From the IMG/VR virus record IMGVR_UViG_3300042563_000952, positions 1 through 49,065 of that record: 49,065 nucleotides of DNA; one strand, 5' to 3'. A model generated the notes under the pieces. The model had not been told where the DNA came from and made no database searches. It saw only the letters and a list, made by a program, of their open reading frames with translations. Each line of letters opens with the position of its first letter. Within the stretch, counting starts at the first letter, position 1. The position numbers and the translations under genes were made by a program. This document shows positions 28,456 through 37,079 of the stretch, piece after piece. The stretch comes from a virus.

Positions 28456-28824
28456 CTAAAGACAGATGACAGCCGCAATGGCCAAGTAAGATGCTTGATG
28501 CGCTAGTTGATCTAGGCCGAATTGATTCCAAAATAAGGGTTTAGTATTGTCTTTGCAACCGTATTTTACCTTGGTGTAATCTATTACATAATGATATACG
28601 CCTTCAATAACTGCTACAGATATCATTGTAACAGCACTGATTGGATGAAAGAAACTAAAAATCAACAATAATACTAATGTTCCCCAGACATGATCTAGCG
28701 TATGACTTATGCCAACAGGATCTAGCCACACACCTTTTTTAACGGTCTGCATATAGGTCTGTATCTTAAAATCAGCATACCAGTGCTTGATTTGAAACAG
28801 TAGTAAAAGTGCAAGAATTTCCAT
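28456..28824 (-). CDS. DUF3307-like membrane protein
   Basis: 122 aa with three to four hydrophobic segments, a KHWYADFKIQT N-terminal motif and HTLDHVWGTLVLLLIFSF and DQLAHQASYLAIAAVICL later: the His/Asp-bearing helices of DUF3307. Exact TATAAATA ends 6 nt before ATG. Function of the family is unknown. Confidence 0.8.
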   Translation of the reverse strand: MEILALLLLFQIKHWYADFKIQTYMQTVKKGVWLDPVGISHTLDHVWGTLVLLLIFSFFHPISAVTMISVAVIEGVYHYVIDYTKVKYGCKDNTKPLFWNQFGLDQLAHQASYLAIAAVICL

Positions 28825-28830
28825 GTTAGC

Positions 28831-28838
28831 TATTTATA
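28831..28838 (-). promoter_or_regulatory. T4 late promoter consensus TATAAATA
   Basis: Exact TATAAATA on the minus strand, 6 nt before the ATG at 28824, in a 23-bp intergenic gap. No Shine-Dalgarno follows. Confidence 0.6.
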
Positions 28839-28847
28839 TAGCTGAAT

Positions 28848-29528
28848 TTATTTCAATTCAGGAAAAAGACAGTCCTGGATAAACATTTGGACATCTTCCT
28901 CGCTTAAACCTAAACTGACCATTACTTTAGGAGTATGTGGGTTTTGCTTTTGGTTTTGAGCATAGTAATTCTGCTGATCTTTGGTGCTTTCTGCAGTATT
29001 ATTAGTTTCTCCCACACATTCTGTGTAGTGATTAACTAGTATATGTGCTAGACTTGCAATCTGTGCTAATTCGCTTTCGTCGCTGACATTGCCCGCAGCA
29101 ATCATATGCGGACTAAAAATACGCTCTGCCCATTCGGGAAGTTTACGTGGTTTATTCCAGTCGTATCGGCCAACTTCTTCAGCAAAGTATTCAATCATAG
29201 GATGATCAAAATCACCTGTAGGACTATAATCAATAAAGCAACCTGTGATCTTATTCTTACCTGCTATTACGTCAAAGCCAAAAATAGGAGCAGGGTTGTG
29301 TGTATGTGGAAACACACAGCAGTGCATCATCCATAACCCTTTACTTTCTCGAGCATCTACAACATCAATGTGAGCACGACGATAACGATCGCTAGTCCAG
29401 ATGCGATTAACCCAACCTGGCTGATTAAATCTTTCCATCCCAGATTCATTAACCTCTTGACCCGTGCGGCTGAAGTTATCTTCCAATAGATGTTGGATCT
29501 CAACTAACTTTTCCCAAACTTGACTCAT
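28848..29528 (-). CDS. Ferredoxin-dependent bilin reductase (PcyA/PebS/PcyX family)
   Basis: 226 aa. Family core: RRAHIDVVDARESKGLWMMH near residue 50, VFPHTHNPAPIFGFDVIAG near 72 and KITGCFIDYSPTGDFDHP near 93, including the catalytic-region Asp of the DYSPT segment. It reduces biliverdin with ferredoxin electrons. It overlaps the stop of the heme oxygenase gene, so heme to biliverdin to reduced bilin is encoded as one unit. Product (PEB, PCB or other) cannot be told from sequence. Phage PebS and PcyX are known relatives. Confidence 0.87.
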   Translation of the reverse strand: MSQVWEKLVEIQHLLEDNFSRTGQEVNESGMERFNQPGWVNRIWTSDRYRRAHIDVVDARESKGLWMMHCCVFPHTHNPAPIFGFDVIAGKNKITGCFIDYSPTGDFDHPMIEYFAEEVGRYDWNKPRKLPEWAERIFSPHMIAAGNVSDESELAQIASLAHILVNHYTECVGETNNTAESTKDQQNYYAQNQKQNPHTPKVMVSLGLSEEDVQMFIQDCLFPELK

Positions 29529-30073
29529 CAGTGCCTTTCATTGTTTAGAGCCTTCATTATCTTGATAGCCCATTCAAAGGCTATTCGAGCTTCGGGTCCT
29601 AGGTCATCAGTGAGTTCAGCACGGATGGCTGCTTTTAAATTATGTGCATCGTCAAAGTCATAGAATCTTCCTTGACCCGGCGCTTTCTTTTTAATAATTT
29701 GTCCGCCAAACAAGTCTCCCATATGACGACAATACATATGAGCTTTTATCAAATGTTTTCTTTCAGGATTCATATTGAGTTCTAAAAGATATTGATAGTA
29801 CTCAATGGTAACCGGCAACCAAAACAAGTTGTGATGTGGACCAACTAGTTCTATACAATCTTGATAGATCTTGTGTGTTCGTTCAATATCTTTTAGATTG
29901 GTCAACATTCCTTGACTTTTACAGGCAGTTTCGATACCGTTATAGACCAGCACCATTTGCCAAAGATAATTAGCATATTCTTCTGCGGTAAAAGACCCGC
30001 TGACCAATTTCGTTGCGAAGATTGTTTTTTCTGCTTCTTCGTGCAGATCGTGTGTGATTTCTCGTAGACTCAT
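29528..30073 (-). CDS. ho: Heme oxygenase
   Basis: 181 aa, somewhat shorter than cellular enzymes. Proximal-His region LREITHDLHEEAEKTIFATK near residue 3, and the distal-helix motif CRHMGDLFGGQIIKKK near residue 114 (GDLxGGQ). It cleaves heme to biliverdin, CO and iron using ferredoxin. TTAAATA ends 8 nt before ATG. Overlaps the bilin reductase by one base. Confidence 0.94.
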   Translation of the reverse strand: MSLREITHDLHEEAEKTIFATKLVSGSFTAEEYANYLWQMVLVYNGIETACKSQGMLTNLKDIERTHKIYQDCIELVGPHHNLFWLPVTIEYYQYLLELNMNPERKHLIKAHMYCRHMGDLFGGQIIKKKAPGQGRFYDFDDAHNLKAAIRAELTDDLGPEARIAFEWAIKIMKALNNERH

Positions 30074-30081
30074 AATATGTA

Positions 30082-30088
30082 TATTTAA
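30082..30088 (-). promoter_or_regulatory. T4-late-like promoter motif TTAAATA (heme oxygenase)
   Basis: Ends 8 nt before the heme oxygenase ATG (30073). Confidence 0.4.
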
Positions 30089-30354
30089 TTCTTTAATTTG
30101 AACTTCAAAAGAAAAATCAGGAGGTCTTTCTCCTGATCTAATTTAACAGTATATATCTGTTCATTTTGCCTTTGAAAATGCCATCTTTGGCCTAATGGGC
30201 CAAACAAACTTTCTAGATATGCTATCAAGGTTCTTTTTCCTTTTTTCCCAGAAGTTTGATTGCCGCTTCTACAATCAAAAAGAGTTAGCCAATATTGAAA
30301 TCTCTTTGTGCCAAGATCAGTGTATTTTATAACTCTGATATCTTCTTGATTCAT
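30085..30354 (-). CDS. Small protein, distant member of the DAxMFxLRW family
   Basis: 89 aa; tail YTVKLDQEKDLLIFLLKFKL follows the family plan, though the D-A-x-M-F core is altered. RYFQYWLTLFDCRSGN-like region in the first half. Overlaps the clpS stop by four bases. Function unknown. Confidence 0.65.
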   Translation of the reverse strand: MNQEDIRVIKYTDLGTKRFQYWLTLFDCRSGNQTSGKKGKRTLIAYLESLFGPLGQRWHFQRQNEQIYTVKLDQEKDLLIFLLKFKLKN

Positions 30355-30653
30355 GCATCTGGTTCAATGGTTACCACTAAAGGAAATCCATTTTGTCTTG
30401 CAGCCTGAGTAGAATCGATGCCTTTTTGTTCGGCGATTTCGTGTGTATAGATTCCTGCTACCGCACTACCCGTGTTGTGTATTTCCAAGGTAATGTCTTT
30501 GGCTCGATCCTGTGCGTGTTTGAATATTTCAGTTAACACTTCGATGACAAATTCCATAGGAGTTTTATCATCGTTCAGCAATACAACTTTCCATAGCTTT
30601 GGTGGCTGTAAGGAAACTGTTATTTTTTCATCAATTTTTAAATCAGTGGACAT
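30351..30653 (-). CDS. clpS: ClpS-like protease adaptor
   Basis: 100 aa. Core LWKVVLLNDDKTPMEFVIEV near residue 20 (the NDD/TPMEFV N-degron pocket) and GIYTHEIAEQKG near residue 67 (pocket His). ClpS hands N-degron proteins to ClpAP. An extra acidic N-terminal tail fits the segment threaded into ClpA. With ClpP and tmRNA it suggests deliberate tuning of proteolysis. Confidence 0.93.
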   Translation of the reverse strand: MSTDLKIDEKITVSLQPPKLWKVVLLNDDKTPMEFVIEVLTEIFKHAQDRAKDITLEIHNTGSAVAGIYTHEIAEQKGIDSTQAARQNGFPLVVTIEPDA

Positions 30654-30698
30654 ATTTTTATTTGCTCCAAATTAGGGGAGTAAGTCTCCCCTAATTAA

Positions 30699-31136
30699 TT
30701 ACTTAATTTCCACAATATCAATGATACGTGGTTTTTCGGATTCCGGAACGTTACGGAAAAGTTGAATTCTCAACATACCGTTTCTAATCTCGGCTACCTT
30801 AACTTCCATGTGCTCTGCTAAAGTAAAAGTTTTTTCAAAGTCTCGTGTAGCAAGTCCACGATGAAGGTACATGGCATCTCCTAAAGACATTTCTTTAGAT
30901 TCGCCAAATACGCTCAATTGATTGCGCTCGACTTCTACTCGAATTTCTTCCTTCTCAAATCCAGTAATTGCAATTTGAATTTCGTATTGGTCTTCATTCC
31001 ATTTGAGGATATTAAATGGAGGATAGTTGGTAGACACTTGGTTGGCAAATCTGCGTTCCATTTGGTCAAACATTGTGTCAAATCCCACAAGTGCTCTGCT
31101 CAGTGTGTCTAATCTCGATAGTTGATTGTTGTTCAT
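30699..31136 (-). CDS. Small heat-shock protein (Hsp20/IbpA family)
   Basis: 145 aa from MNNNQLSRLDTLSRALVG. The alpha-crystallin domain runs about 40-130: YPPFNILKWNEDQYEIQIAI, then LATRDFEKTFTLAEHMEV and GMLRIQLFRNVPE. Holdase that binds unfolding proteins. Strong AAGGAG site; its leader shares an 18-base block with that of dnaK, the next gene upstream. Confidence 0.93.
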   Translation of the reverse strand: MNNNQLSRLDTLSRALVGFDTMFDQMERRFANQVSTNYPPFNILKWNEDQYEIQIAITGFEKEEIRVEVERNQLSVFGESKEMSLGDAMYLHRGLATRDFEKTFTLAEHMEVKVAEIRNGMLRIQLFRNVPESEKPRIIDIVEIK

Positions 31137-31195
31137 AATAGTCTCCTTATAAAGTAAGAACAATGGGGGCCTCGAAAGTACCCCCTATTTGACAA
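31137..31195 (-). promoter_or_regulatory. hsp20 leader with hairpin and shared 18-base block
   Basis: After the dnaK stop: hairpin GGGGG(11)CCCCC at 31165-31187, then TCTTACTTTATAAGGAGA, identical to the block before dnaK at 33101-33118. No U-run after the hairpin, so probably regulatory or for processing. Confidence 0.5.
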
Positions 31196-33097
31196 TTAGC
31201 TAAACTTAGTTTCAGTAAACGTAGCGTCTACCACATTGTCATCTGCTTTGGCTTCTGGTTGAGGCGCCTGAGCTGCCTGTTCCTTGGCCTGCTTTTTATC
31301 CAATAATGTTTTCATTGCCGGATAAACCTTGTTGAGTTCTTCAGTGATCTTTTCAGGGTCTGTGCCTTTGGTAGCTTCTTCTACTGCTTTGATCACTGTT
31401 TCTAACTCAGTGATTTCTGTTTCAGAAAGTTCTGAACGGAACTCTTCTAGATCTTTACGTACTTCGTGCATCTGTGCTTCAGCACCATTACGTGTTTCAA
31501 TCAGTGTACGTGCTTTCTTATCTGCTTCTGCATTGACTTCAGCATCTTGAACCATACGCTCGATTTCTTCTTTGCTCAATCCACTATCTGATTTAATAGT
31601 GATTTTGTTTTCTTTGCCGGTGTTTTTGTCTTTGGCGCTGACGTGCATGATACCGTTGGCGTCAATGTCAAAACTCACTTCAATCTGAGGTTGTCCTCTG
31701 CGTCCTGGTGCAATACCTTCTAGGTTAAACTCGCCTAGTAACTTGTTATGTTGTACGAGTTCGCGTTCACCTTGAAACGCTTTGATGGTCACAGCAGGCT
31801 GGTTGTCTTCTGCTGTAGAGAATGTTTGACTAGCTTTAGTTGGGATAGTTGTATTCTTTTGCACCAGCTTGGTCATAATGCCACCCATGGTCTCAATGCC
31901 TAGACTCAACGGTGTAACATCCAACAACAAAACGTCATTGCGATCACCACCTAGAACAGCACCTTGAATGGCGGCGCCTGCGGCCACAGCTTCGTCGGGG
32001 TTAACATCTTTACGGGGTGCTTTGCCAAACAGTTGCTCAACAGCTTCTTGTACTTTAGGCATACGTGTTTGACCACCAACAAGAATAACTTCGTCGATGT
32101 CAGTGGCGGTAATGCCTGCATCTTTCATAGCTGTGCGGCAAGGTGCTAGACTACGTTCGATTAGATCAGCTACAAGACTTTCTAGTTTTGCACGGGTGAT
32201 CTTTACCACTAGATGTTTAGGACCACTAGCATCAGCTGTAACGTATGGAAGATTGACTTCTGTTTGTGCAGAACTCGATAATTCAATCTTGGCTTTTTCA
32301 GCAGCATCTTTTAAACGCTGTAGGGCAAGCATATCTTTCTTGAGATCGATTCCGGAATCTTTCTTGAATTCATCAACTAGGAATTCCATAATGCGTTGGT
32401 CAAAATCTTCACCACCTAGAAAGGTGTCACCATTGGTGCTTAGTACTTCGATTTGTTTGTCGCCTTCCACGTTCGCGATCTCAATGATCGATACGTCGAA
32501 AGTACCGCCACCAAGATCATAAACAGCAATCTTCCTGTCAGCTTTATCAGACTTATCAACGCCATAACTAAGAGCTGCCGCAGTAGGCTCGTTAATAATA
32601 CGCAGTACCTCCAAGCCGGCAATCTGTCCAGCATCCTTGGTAGCTTGTCTTTGGCTGTCGTTAAAGTACGCAGGAACTGTGATAACTGCTTGAGTAACTT
32701 CATGACCTAAATAATCCTCCGCTGTCTTTTTCATTTTACGCAGAACTTCTGCTGAAATCTGCGGAGGAGCAAGACGTTGTTCTCCTGCCTTGACCCAAGC
32801 ATCACCATTACCGTTTTGGATAATTTCATAAGGCATCAGGTCGATGTCCTTTTGAACTGCATCCTCAGTGAATTTACGACCAATCAAACGCTTGGCAGCA
32901 TAGATGGTGTTTTTGGGATTTGTTACTGCCTGGCGTTTTGCGCTGGCACCAACTAGAATTTCATTGTTGGTGTAGGCAACCACGCTGGGTGTAGTTCTAG
33001 CACCTTCTGAATTCTCAATAACTTTGGGAATTCCATTTTCGACGATAGCCACGCAAGAATTCGTGGTGCCGAGGTCAATACCGATGATCTTAGACAT
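31196..33097 (-). CDS. dnaK: Chaperone DnaK (Hsp70), full length
   Basis: 633 aa, full cellular length. ATPase domain signatures [13 protein letters not shown] (4-16), [15 protein letters not shown] (about 195) and VGGQTRMP (about 340); the linker [13 protein letters not shown]; a substrate-binding domain and lid; C-terminal [11 protein letters not shown], near the cellular tail. Needs DnaJ and GrpE, not seen here, so likely uses host partners. Strong AAGGAG site. Confidence 0.97.
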   Translation of the reverse strand: MSKIIGIDLGTTNSCVAIVENGIPKVIENSEGARTTPSVVAYTNNEILVGASAKRQAVTNPKNTIYAAKRLIGRKFTEDAVQKDIDLMPYEIIQNGNGDAWVKAGEQRLAPPQISAEVLRKMKKTAEDYLGHEVTQAVITVPAYFNDSQRQATKDAGQIAGLEVLRIINEPTAAALSYGVDKSDKADRKIAVYDLGGGTFDVSIIEIANVEGDKQIEVLSTNGDTFLGGEDFDQRIMEFLVDEFKKDSGIDLKKDMLALQRLKDAAEKAKIELSSSAQTEVNLPYVTADASGPKHLVVKITRAKLESLVADLIERSLAPCRTAMKDAGITATDIDEVILVGGQTRMPKVQEAVEQLFGKAPRKDVNPDEAVAAGAAIQGAVLGGDRNDVLLLDVTPLSLGIETMGGIMTKLVQKNTTIPTKASQTFSTAEDNQPAVTIKAFQGERELVQHNKLLGEFNLEGIAPGRRGQPQIEVSFDIDANGIMHVSAKDKNTGKENKITIKSDSGLSKEEIERMVQDAEVNAEADKKARTLIETRNGAEAQMHEVRKDLEEFRSELSETEITELETVIKAVEEATKGTDPEKITEELNKVYPAMKTLLDKKQAKEQAAQAPQPEAKADDNVVDATFTETKFS

Positions 33098-33178
33098 AAT
33101 ATCTCCTTATAAAGTAAGATCTAAATTGTGAGCACTATGCTCTGTAAATTGCCCTATTGGTACAATTTACGATTTTAT
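33098..33178 (-). promoter_or_regulatory. dnaK leader with two inverted repeats
   Basis: GTAAATTG-11-CAATTTAC (33144-33170, perfect 8-bp arms) and GAGCA-3-TGCTC (33129-33141) precede the TCTTACTTTATAAGGAGA block. Candidate operator, attenuator or RNA thermosensor. No convincing -35/-10 pair. Confidence 0.45.
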
Positions 33179-33760
33179 TTATCTTTGATGTGCCAACGGT
33201 TGAAAAAGTTCACCGTTGATACTACTAGCAGTTCGTAATTTTTTATAAACATTCTGAACACCTACTGCTTGATTCCAAGCATCTTCAAGGGCATGATGTT
33301 TTAGTACAGGAGGCCGGTTAGGATTGATTCCAATGTCAAATATAGTGCGAGTATCGCGTACTTCCCAGAAACTCCAAGGAATAGCTTTGCCTATCTTGCG
33401 AAAATAATGTTCTAAAATAATAACATCAAATCCTGCACCATGACTCCATACTCGCTTGCCGCCCCAACAAAACTTATACAGTTGTGTCATTGCTTCTTCG
33501 ATAGAAATTCTATTTGCAGGATCAAATGCTTCGTCCTGAGCAGCTTGGCTTTGATTGGACCACCAGTCTAAGGTAGCCTGACTAACCGTAGCACCAATCC
33601 GATCACAACTATCAACATCAACACGGACATAAAATTTCTCACATTTTGGGTCATTAACATCGTCACCAAACGGATCAAATTTAACTGCTCCGATAGTAAG
33701 GATAGTTGCGGTGGGGAGTACGTCTAGCGTCTCCAAGTCAATCATAATATCTGTGTTCAT
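33179..33760 (-). CDS. DEDD 3'-5' exonuclease (DexA-like)
   Basis: 193 aa. Exo I motif MIDLETLDV (Asp, Glu) near residue 6, Exo II with WSHGAGFDVIILEHY near residue 109, Exo III HHALEDAWNQAVG near residue 155 (H...D). Resembles phage DNA exonuclease A. The ATG (33760) coincides with the predicted start of promoter 33767-33795; a downstream ATG at 33745 is an alternative. Confidence 0.88.
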   Translation of the reverse strand: MNTDIMIDLETLDVLPTATILTIGAVKFDPFGDDVNDPKCEKFYVRVDVDSCDRIGATVSQATLDWWSNQSQAAQDEAFDPANRISIEEAMTQLYKFCWGGKRVWSHGAGFDVIILEHYFRKIGKAIPWSFWEVRDTRTIFDIGINPNRPPVLKHHALEDAWNQAVGVQNVYKKLRTASSINGELFQPLAHQR

Positions 33761-33766
33761 ACAGCT

Positions 33767-33795
33767 ATTATACTACCTTTCTGACCAATGGTCAA
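33767..33795 (-). promoter_or_regulatory. Sigma-70-type promoter (TTGACC-17-TATAAT)
   Basis: TTGACC (33795-33790), 17 bases, TATAAT (33772-33767). About 7 nt after the -10 lies the exonuclease ATG, so the transcript would be leaderless. Confidence 0.8.
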
Positions 33796-33799
33796 TAGA

Positions 33800-34042
33800 T
33801 TAAAACATTTTTTTAGGAAGTTGTTGTTCTCTGAGCTTTTTATTCCAACGTGCTTTGGCTGCGCCAGCTTTGCGTTTGCGCTCAGTTGTGGGTTTTTCAT
33901 AAAATTCACGGGCACGTAGTTCTTCCAAAAGTCCACTGTCGTCTATTTTCTTTTTGAATCTTCTTAGAGCTTGATTGATATTTTCGTTTTCTTTGACAAA
34001 AACGGTATTACCAGTTAGTCTAATTGTATTATTGTTGTTCAT
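33800..34042 (-). CDS. rpsU: Ribosomal protein bS21
   Basis: 80 aa. [20 protein letters not shown], then [20 protein letters not shown]: the bS21 signature including the near-invariant EFYEKPTxxRKR. bS21 sits near the anti-Shine-Dalgarno end of 16S rRNA and affects start-site choice. Phage copies are known in aquatic phages and may replace the host protein. AGGAA before ATG; the gene overlaps its upstream neighbour by 14 nt. Confidence 0.96.
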   Translation of the reverse strand: MNNNNTIRLTGNTVFVKENENINQALRRFKKKIDDSGLLEELRAREFYEKPTTERKRKAGAAKARWNKKLREQQLPKKMF

Positions 34043-34415
34043 AAGTTCCTATTACGGTTTCTAATAATTTGATGCAGTCATCAATACTATATATAGCCTT
34101 TGTATTGACCTTAGCTAGGTTTTTTAGTATCCCAAAATAAGATGAATTACGTTGTGCAGCCATATAACCAGTTATTAACTGATTTTCGTGTTCCGCATTA
34201 AAGATTATATGGTGACTCTTGTGTTTTTTATCAAACAACCAATCTGGACTACTGTTGTTCCAGATATAAAGAACCACCATTGGTAAATTATTGATTTTCG
34301 ACAATGCTGTAGATAATAATTGTGTTTGGTCAGCGGTAAGATTGACCAGCAACAATCTCACACCATCGTAGGCTACGTCATCGGGATCGGTGACCAAAAT
34401 CACTTTACTGTTCAT
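34029..34415 (-). CDS. Hypothetical phage protein, 128 aa
   Basis: [20 protein letters not shown], then [20 protein letters not shown]: an alpha/beta fold similar to unnamed proteins of T4-like phages. Overlaps both neighbours. Function unknown. Confidence 0.72.
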   Translation of the reverse strand: MNSKVILVTDPDDVAYDGVRLLLVNLTADQTQLLSTALSKINNLPMVVLYIWNNSSPDWLFDKKHKSHHIIFNAEHENQLITGYMAAQRNSSYFGILKNLAKVNTKAIYSIDDCIKLLETVIGTYEQQ

Positions 34416-35862
34416 CTTTTTTTGCTTTCACACGTTGCCAAAGAGTGGACTTAGTCTGTTCTGCATTTTGAACGTATTCTACACTTCCTTGGTTTTCTTG
34501 ATCTGCTGTGTCCCTTGTTTCTCCAACCAGGTCACTGTCTTTTTTTTTAGATTCGTCTGCGAGAACACGTTGTTCTTCTATCCATTTGGCAGCTTCGCCA
34601 GCAGCATCATCGTGATCAGGCTGCGGCCTTAGATAAGATTGCCAGGGTAGTTCTTTGATAACATTACGTTCAAAAAGTTTTCTCTGAAGTTTCAAACTGC
34701 TGTCAGGATGATCTGCTTTCCAACGGGTCATTGCAGATGCTTCACTTTCAGATGCTTGCGCCAATTCATCTTCATCAGTGTGCTCTTCTTCTGTCGGTTC
34801 CTCAGTTTTATGGACCTGTGGACCCACTCGAAATTCTTCCGGTACTTGACTTACCCACGGTTTTAAAAGATAAGGATGTTTTTCAAAAATACCCAATTCT
34901 CTGTCTTCGACTGATAGTGTTGGTCCTTGAACCGGGAATGGCCATAATGGGCTGCCGGCCGGAATAAAAGGTTCTGCTTTTATTTTGACATCTTGCTCTG
35001 CGGCTTCTTGATCTAATTGACGAGCACGTTCTTTGCCTTGTTCGAACCATTCTTTTACTGCTAACTCGTCGTCTTCTTCTCGAGCAGTTCGGAACCATTG
35101 AAAACTGTATTGACTGGCCAACAACAAGATCACTGCCAGAGGATCAAATACCGCAACAATAATAATGATTACCCAGGTGACAGCTTTTTCTAATAGATTG
35201 GCATCTGGATTGCTTCCGTAAATAAAAGAAGCTATGTATTTTATTGGTCCAACCTCGGCCTCCACTTTTCGAACCTCTGCCGCAATAGGTGCTCTCTCAC
35301 TGTTAAGTGTAGAGATGGTCTTTTGCGATTGAGCAATTTCTTGAGTAATACGGCCGCGATCTTTTTGCTGGGCTTTACGAATTGCGACTGCTTTTTCGGC
35401 ACCCTTTTCATCTGTTGAGCGACCCATAACTTGGTCCACTGCCTCATCAAGTTGTTTGAGAACTTTACGATTTGCATCTATATTTTCTTTTTCTGTTTTG
35501 ATTTTCTCATCATAGACGGCAATCCTACTTTGTACGTCACCGCTTACAAGACTTTGATCACTATGTGCTTTTGATAGGAATCCAAAGATACCCATTGATG
35601 TTATCACCATTAGGATAGCAATGGCCGCAATTAGATACGACCTAATAAAAATAGGAGCACGGGCCCAATTTATCTTGAGCCATACGGTGGCAATTAATTT
35701 GCTGACCTCTAACACAACACCCATTACAATAATAGGTATAACTGCGGCCGCAAAGATTGAAACAAGGCCAGCCACGCTGTACCAAATTGCCACAGCAGAT
35801 ATAGTTAGTCCGCTTAGAAGAGCCAACCAGGCTATGATTTTATCACTTAGATTTATTTTCAT
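34405..35862 (-). CDS. Large phage membrane protein with coiled coil
   Basis: 485 aa. Four or so membrane helices in the first 100 residues (AVAIWYSVAGLVSIFAAAVI; IIVMGVVLEVSKLIATVWL), then a coiled coil (about 120-215), another helix (WVIIIIVAVFDPLAVILLL, about 238) and a long acidic disordered tail. Similar proteins recur in T4-like aquatic phages. Possibly an inner-membrane organiser or virion protein. GGTAAATA ends 8 nt before ATG. Confidence 0.75.
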   Translation of the reverse strand: MKINLSDKIIAWLALLSGLTISAVAIWYSVAGLVSIFAAAVIPIIVMGVVLEVSKLIATVWLKINWARAPIFIRSYLIAAIAILMVITSMGIFGFLSKAHSDQSLVSGDVQSRIAVYDEKIKTEKENIDANRKVLKQLDEAVDQVMGRSTDEKGAEKAVAIRKAQQKDRGRITQEIAQSQKTISTLNSERAPIAAEVRKVEAEVGPIKYIASFIYGSNPDANLLEKAVTWVIIIIVAVFDPLAVILLLASQYSFQWFRTAREEDDELAVKEWFEQGKERARQLDQEAAEQDVKIKAEPFIPAGSPLWPFPVQGPTLSVEDRELGIFEKHPYLLKPWVSQVPEEFRVGPQVHKTEEPTEEEHTDEDELAQASESEASAMTRWKADHPDSSLKLQRKLFERNVIKELPWQSYLRPQPDHDDAAGEAAKWIEEQRVLADESKKKDSDLVGETRDTADQENQGSVEYVQNAEQTKSTLWQRVKAKKDEQ

Positions 35863-35870
35863 TGAGCTAG

Positions 35871-35878
35871 TATTTACC
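35871..35878 (-). promoter_or_regulatory. T4-late-like promoter motif GGTAAATA
   Basis: Ends 8 nt before the ATG at 35862 of the large membrane protein. Confidence 0.4.
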
Positions 35879-35910
35879 GGCCTTTAATAAAGTTAAAAAC
35901 TATACTAAAT

Positions 35911-36246
35911 TTATTTAAAAAATATCAGCGCCATCATTACTGCTTGGACAATAAACCCCAATCCGATAGTAACTACATTGAGCATATCTTTTTGCACCGT
36001 GGCTTTAACAAACAACAAGGTCAGGCCGCCCCAACATAACAGCACAAGATCCACTGCGGGCATCTTGTCAGTTAGGCCGCTCATTACTGCAAACAGACTA
36101 GGAACAGTAGCAGCGTGTAAGACAATAACTGCCAACCAACCAAATGTTTCTGCTGAAATATGACTGACCTTAGCCGTAGCCCAAGTTTTAAATTCTTGAA
36201 GATTTTCAAATTGGGGTAACGGATTAAATTTATTTAGATTAGCCAT
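35911..36246 (-). CDS. Small membrane protein, 111 aa
   Basis: From MANLNKFNPLPQFENL, with AAAGGA upstream. Three hydrophobic segments (GWLAVIVLHAATVPSLFAVM; LVLLCWGGLTLLFV; LGFIVQAVMMALIFF). Overlaps the hydrolase stop by 8 nt. Possibly holin or anti-holin beside a cell-wall hydrolase; inference from context. Confidence 0.7.
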   Translation of the reverse strand: MANLNKFNPLPQFENLQEFKTWATAKVSHISAETFGWLAVIVLHAATVPSLFAVMSGLTDKMPAVDLVLLCWGGLTLLFVKATVQKDMLNVVTIGLGFIVQAVMMALIFFK

Positions 36247-36793
36247 TTGTTTTCTTTCCTTTGTAAAAGATATGATTACCGATTGATCCAATTTTTTCTA
36301 AAGGCCAACGAGGATTGACATAGTTAGCATGATAATACAATGCTTCTTTCATTACGTCAAGTCGAAAGCCTTCCAATAACACTTTCTTGGCCACAGCCAT
36401 ACTTTCATTATAAGCTGATTGGTTAACAGGTCTAGCTTTGTGAGCAGTGTCACAGTACCATGAGAATTGGCAAATGACTCTGTCTATCACTACTGACTTT
36501 TGAAAAACAACTGCACAGACATCTTTTGGGAACGAAGGATGAGCCGCCCTGTTCATAGTGACCTGTGCTACTGCTACTTTGCCTTCAAAGTTTTCGTGGC
36601 CTGCTTCGCGATAGATATTCATCGCTAGACATTCTAGTTGTCGTTCTCTAGTTTTGATTGACACAATATCAGGCGATGATAACATCTGACCCTCACGTAG
36701 CTTTGCCATTTTGGTCTGAGTAATACTTTGCACCAACATGGCTACTACAACTAAGCCCATAACATAGGCTGTAAATCTAAATAACTTTTCCAT
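36239..36793 (-). CDS. SleB/CwlJ-type cell-wall hydrolase
   Basis: 184 aa with one N-terminal membrane anchor (AYVMGLVVVAMLVQSI). Hydrolase_2 domain: LAMNIYREAGHENFEGKVAV (catalytic Glu in YREAxxE), AQVTMNRAAHPSFPKDVCAV, then CQFSWYCD. It cleaves peptidoglycan glycan strands. Strong AAAGGAGG site. A likely lysis or entry enzyme together with the small membrane protein that follows. Confidence 0.9.
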   Translation of the reverse strand: MEKLFRFTAYVMGLVVVAMLVQSITQTKMAKLREGQMLSSPDIVSIKTRERQLECLAMNIYREAGHENFEGKVAVAQVTMNRAAHPSFPKDVCAVVFQKSVVIDRVICQFSWYCDTAHKARPVNQSAYNESMAVAKKVLLEGFRLDVMKEALYYHANYVNPRWPLEKIGSIGNHIFYKGKKTNG

Positions 36794-36833
36794 AAGTCCT
36801 CCTTTGACTTGGTGTTGTAAAACTTCTACAACA

Positions 36834-37004
36834 TTACATAAAGGGAGTTAACTTCACGAGGCTCTGACAGAACCCTACTTTCGTGTAGTTGTCTCCATTA
36901 GCCACCACAACTTGTGGTACCTTTGGCGACCCTTGGCATCCCGAAAATACGGGTTTCTCATTGGCCAAGACCCGCGGACATGATTTTGATGGTATCTCTG
37001 TCAT
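36834..37004 (-). CDS. Small protein, 56 aa
   Basis: MTEIPSKSCPRVLANEKPVF, then SGCQGSPKVPQVVVANGDNY and two blocks with Cys. Possible short beta protein. Weak GAGATAG site. It fits the gap between 36793 and 37080 and looks coding. No family recognised. Confidence 0.5.
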   Translation of the reverse strand: MTEIPSKSCPRVLANEKPVFSGCQGSPKVPQVVVANGDNYTKVGFCQSLVKLTPFM

Positions 37005-37015
37005 GTCAACTATCT

Positions 37016-37077
37016 CAGTTTCTTTGCGAAACGTTTAATATATACCCCATAGATTCGAAATCTCCCGAGAAACTGGT
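37016..37077. repeat. Inverted repeat CAGTTTCT/AGAAACTG
   Basis: 8-bp perfect arms about 46 bp apart, enclosing a smaller hairpin AGATT-TCG-AATCT. Lies between 37080 and the 56-aa gene. Possible processing or regulatory stem. Confidence 0.4.
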
Positions 37078-37079
37078 GA

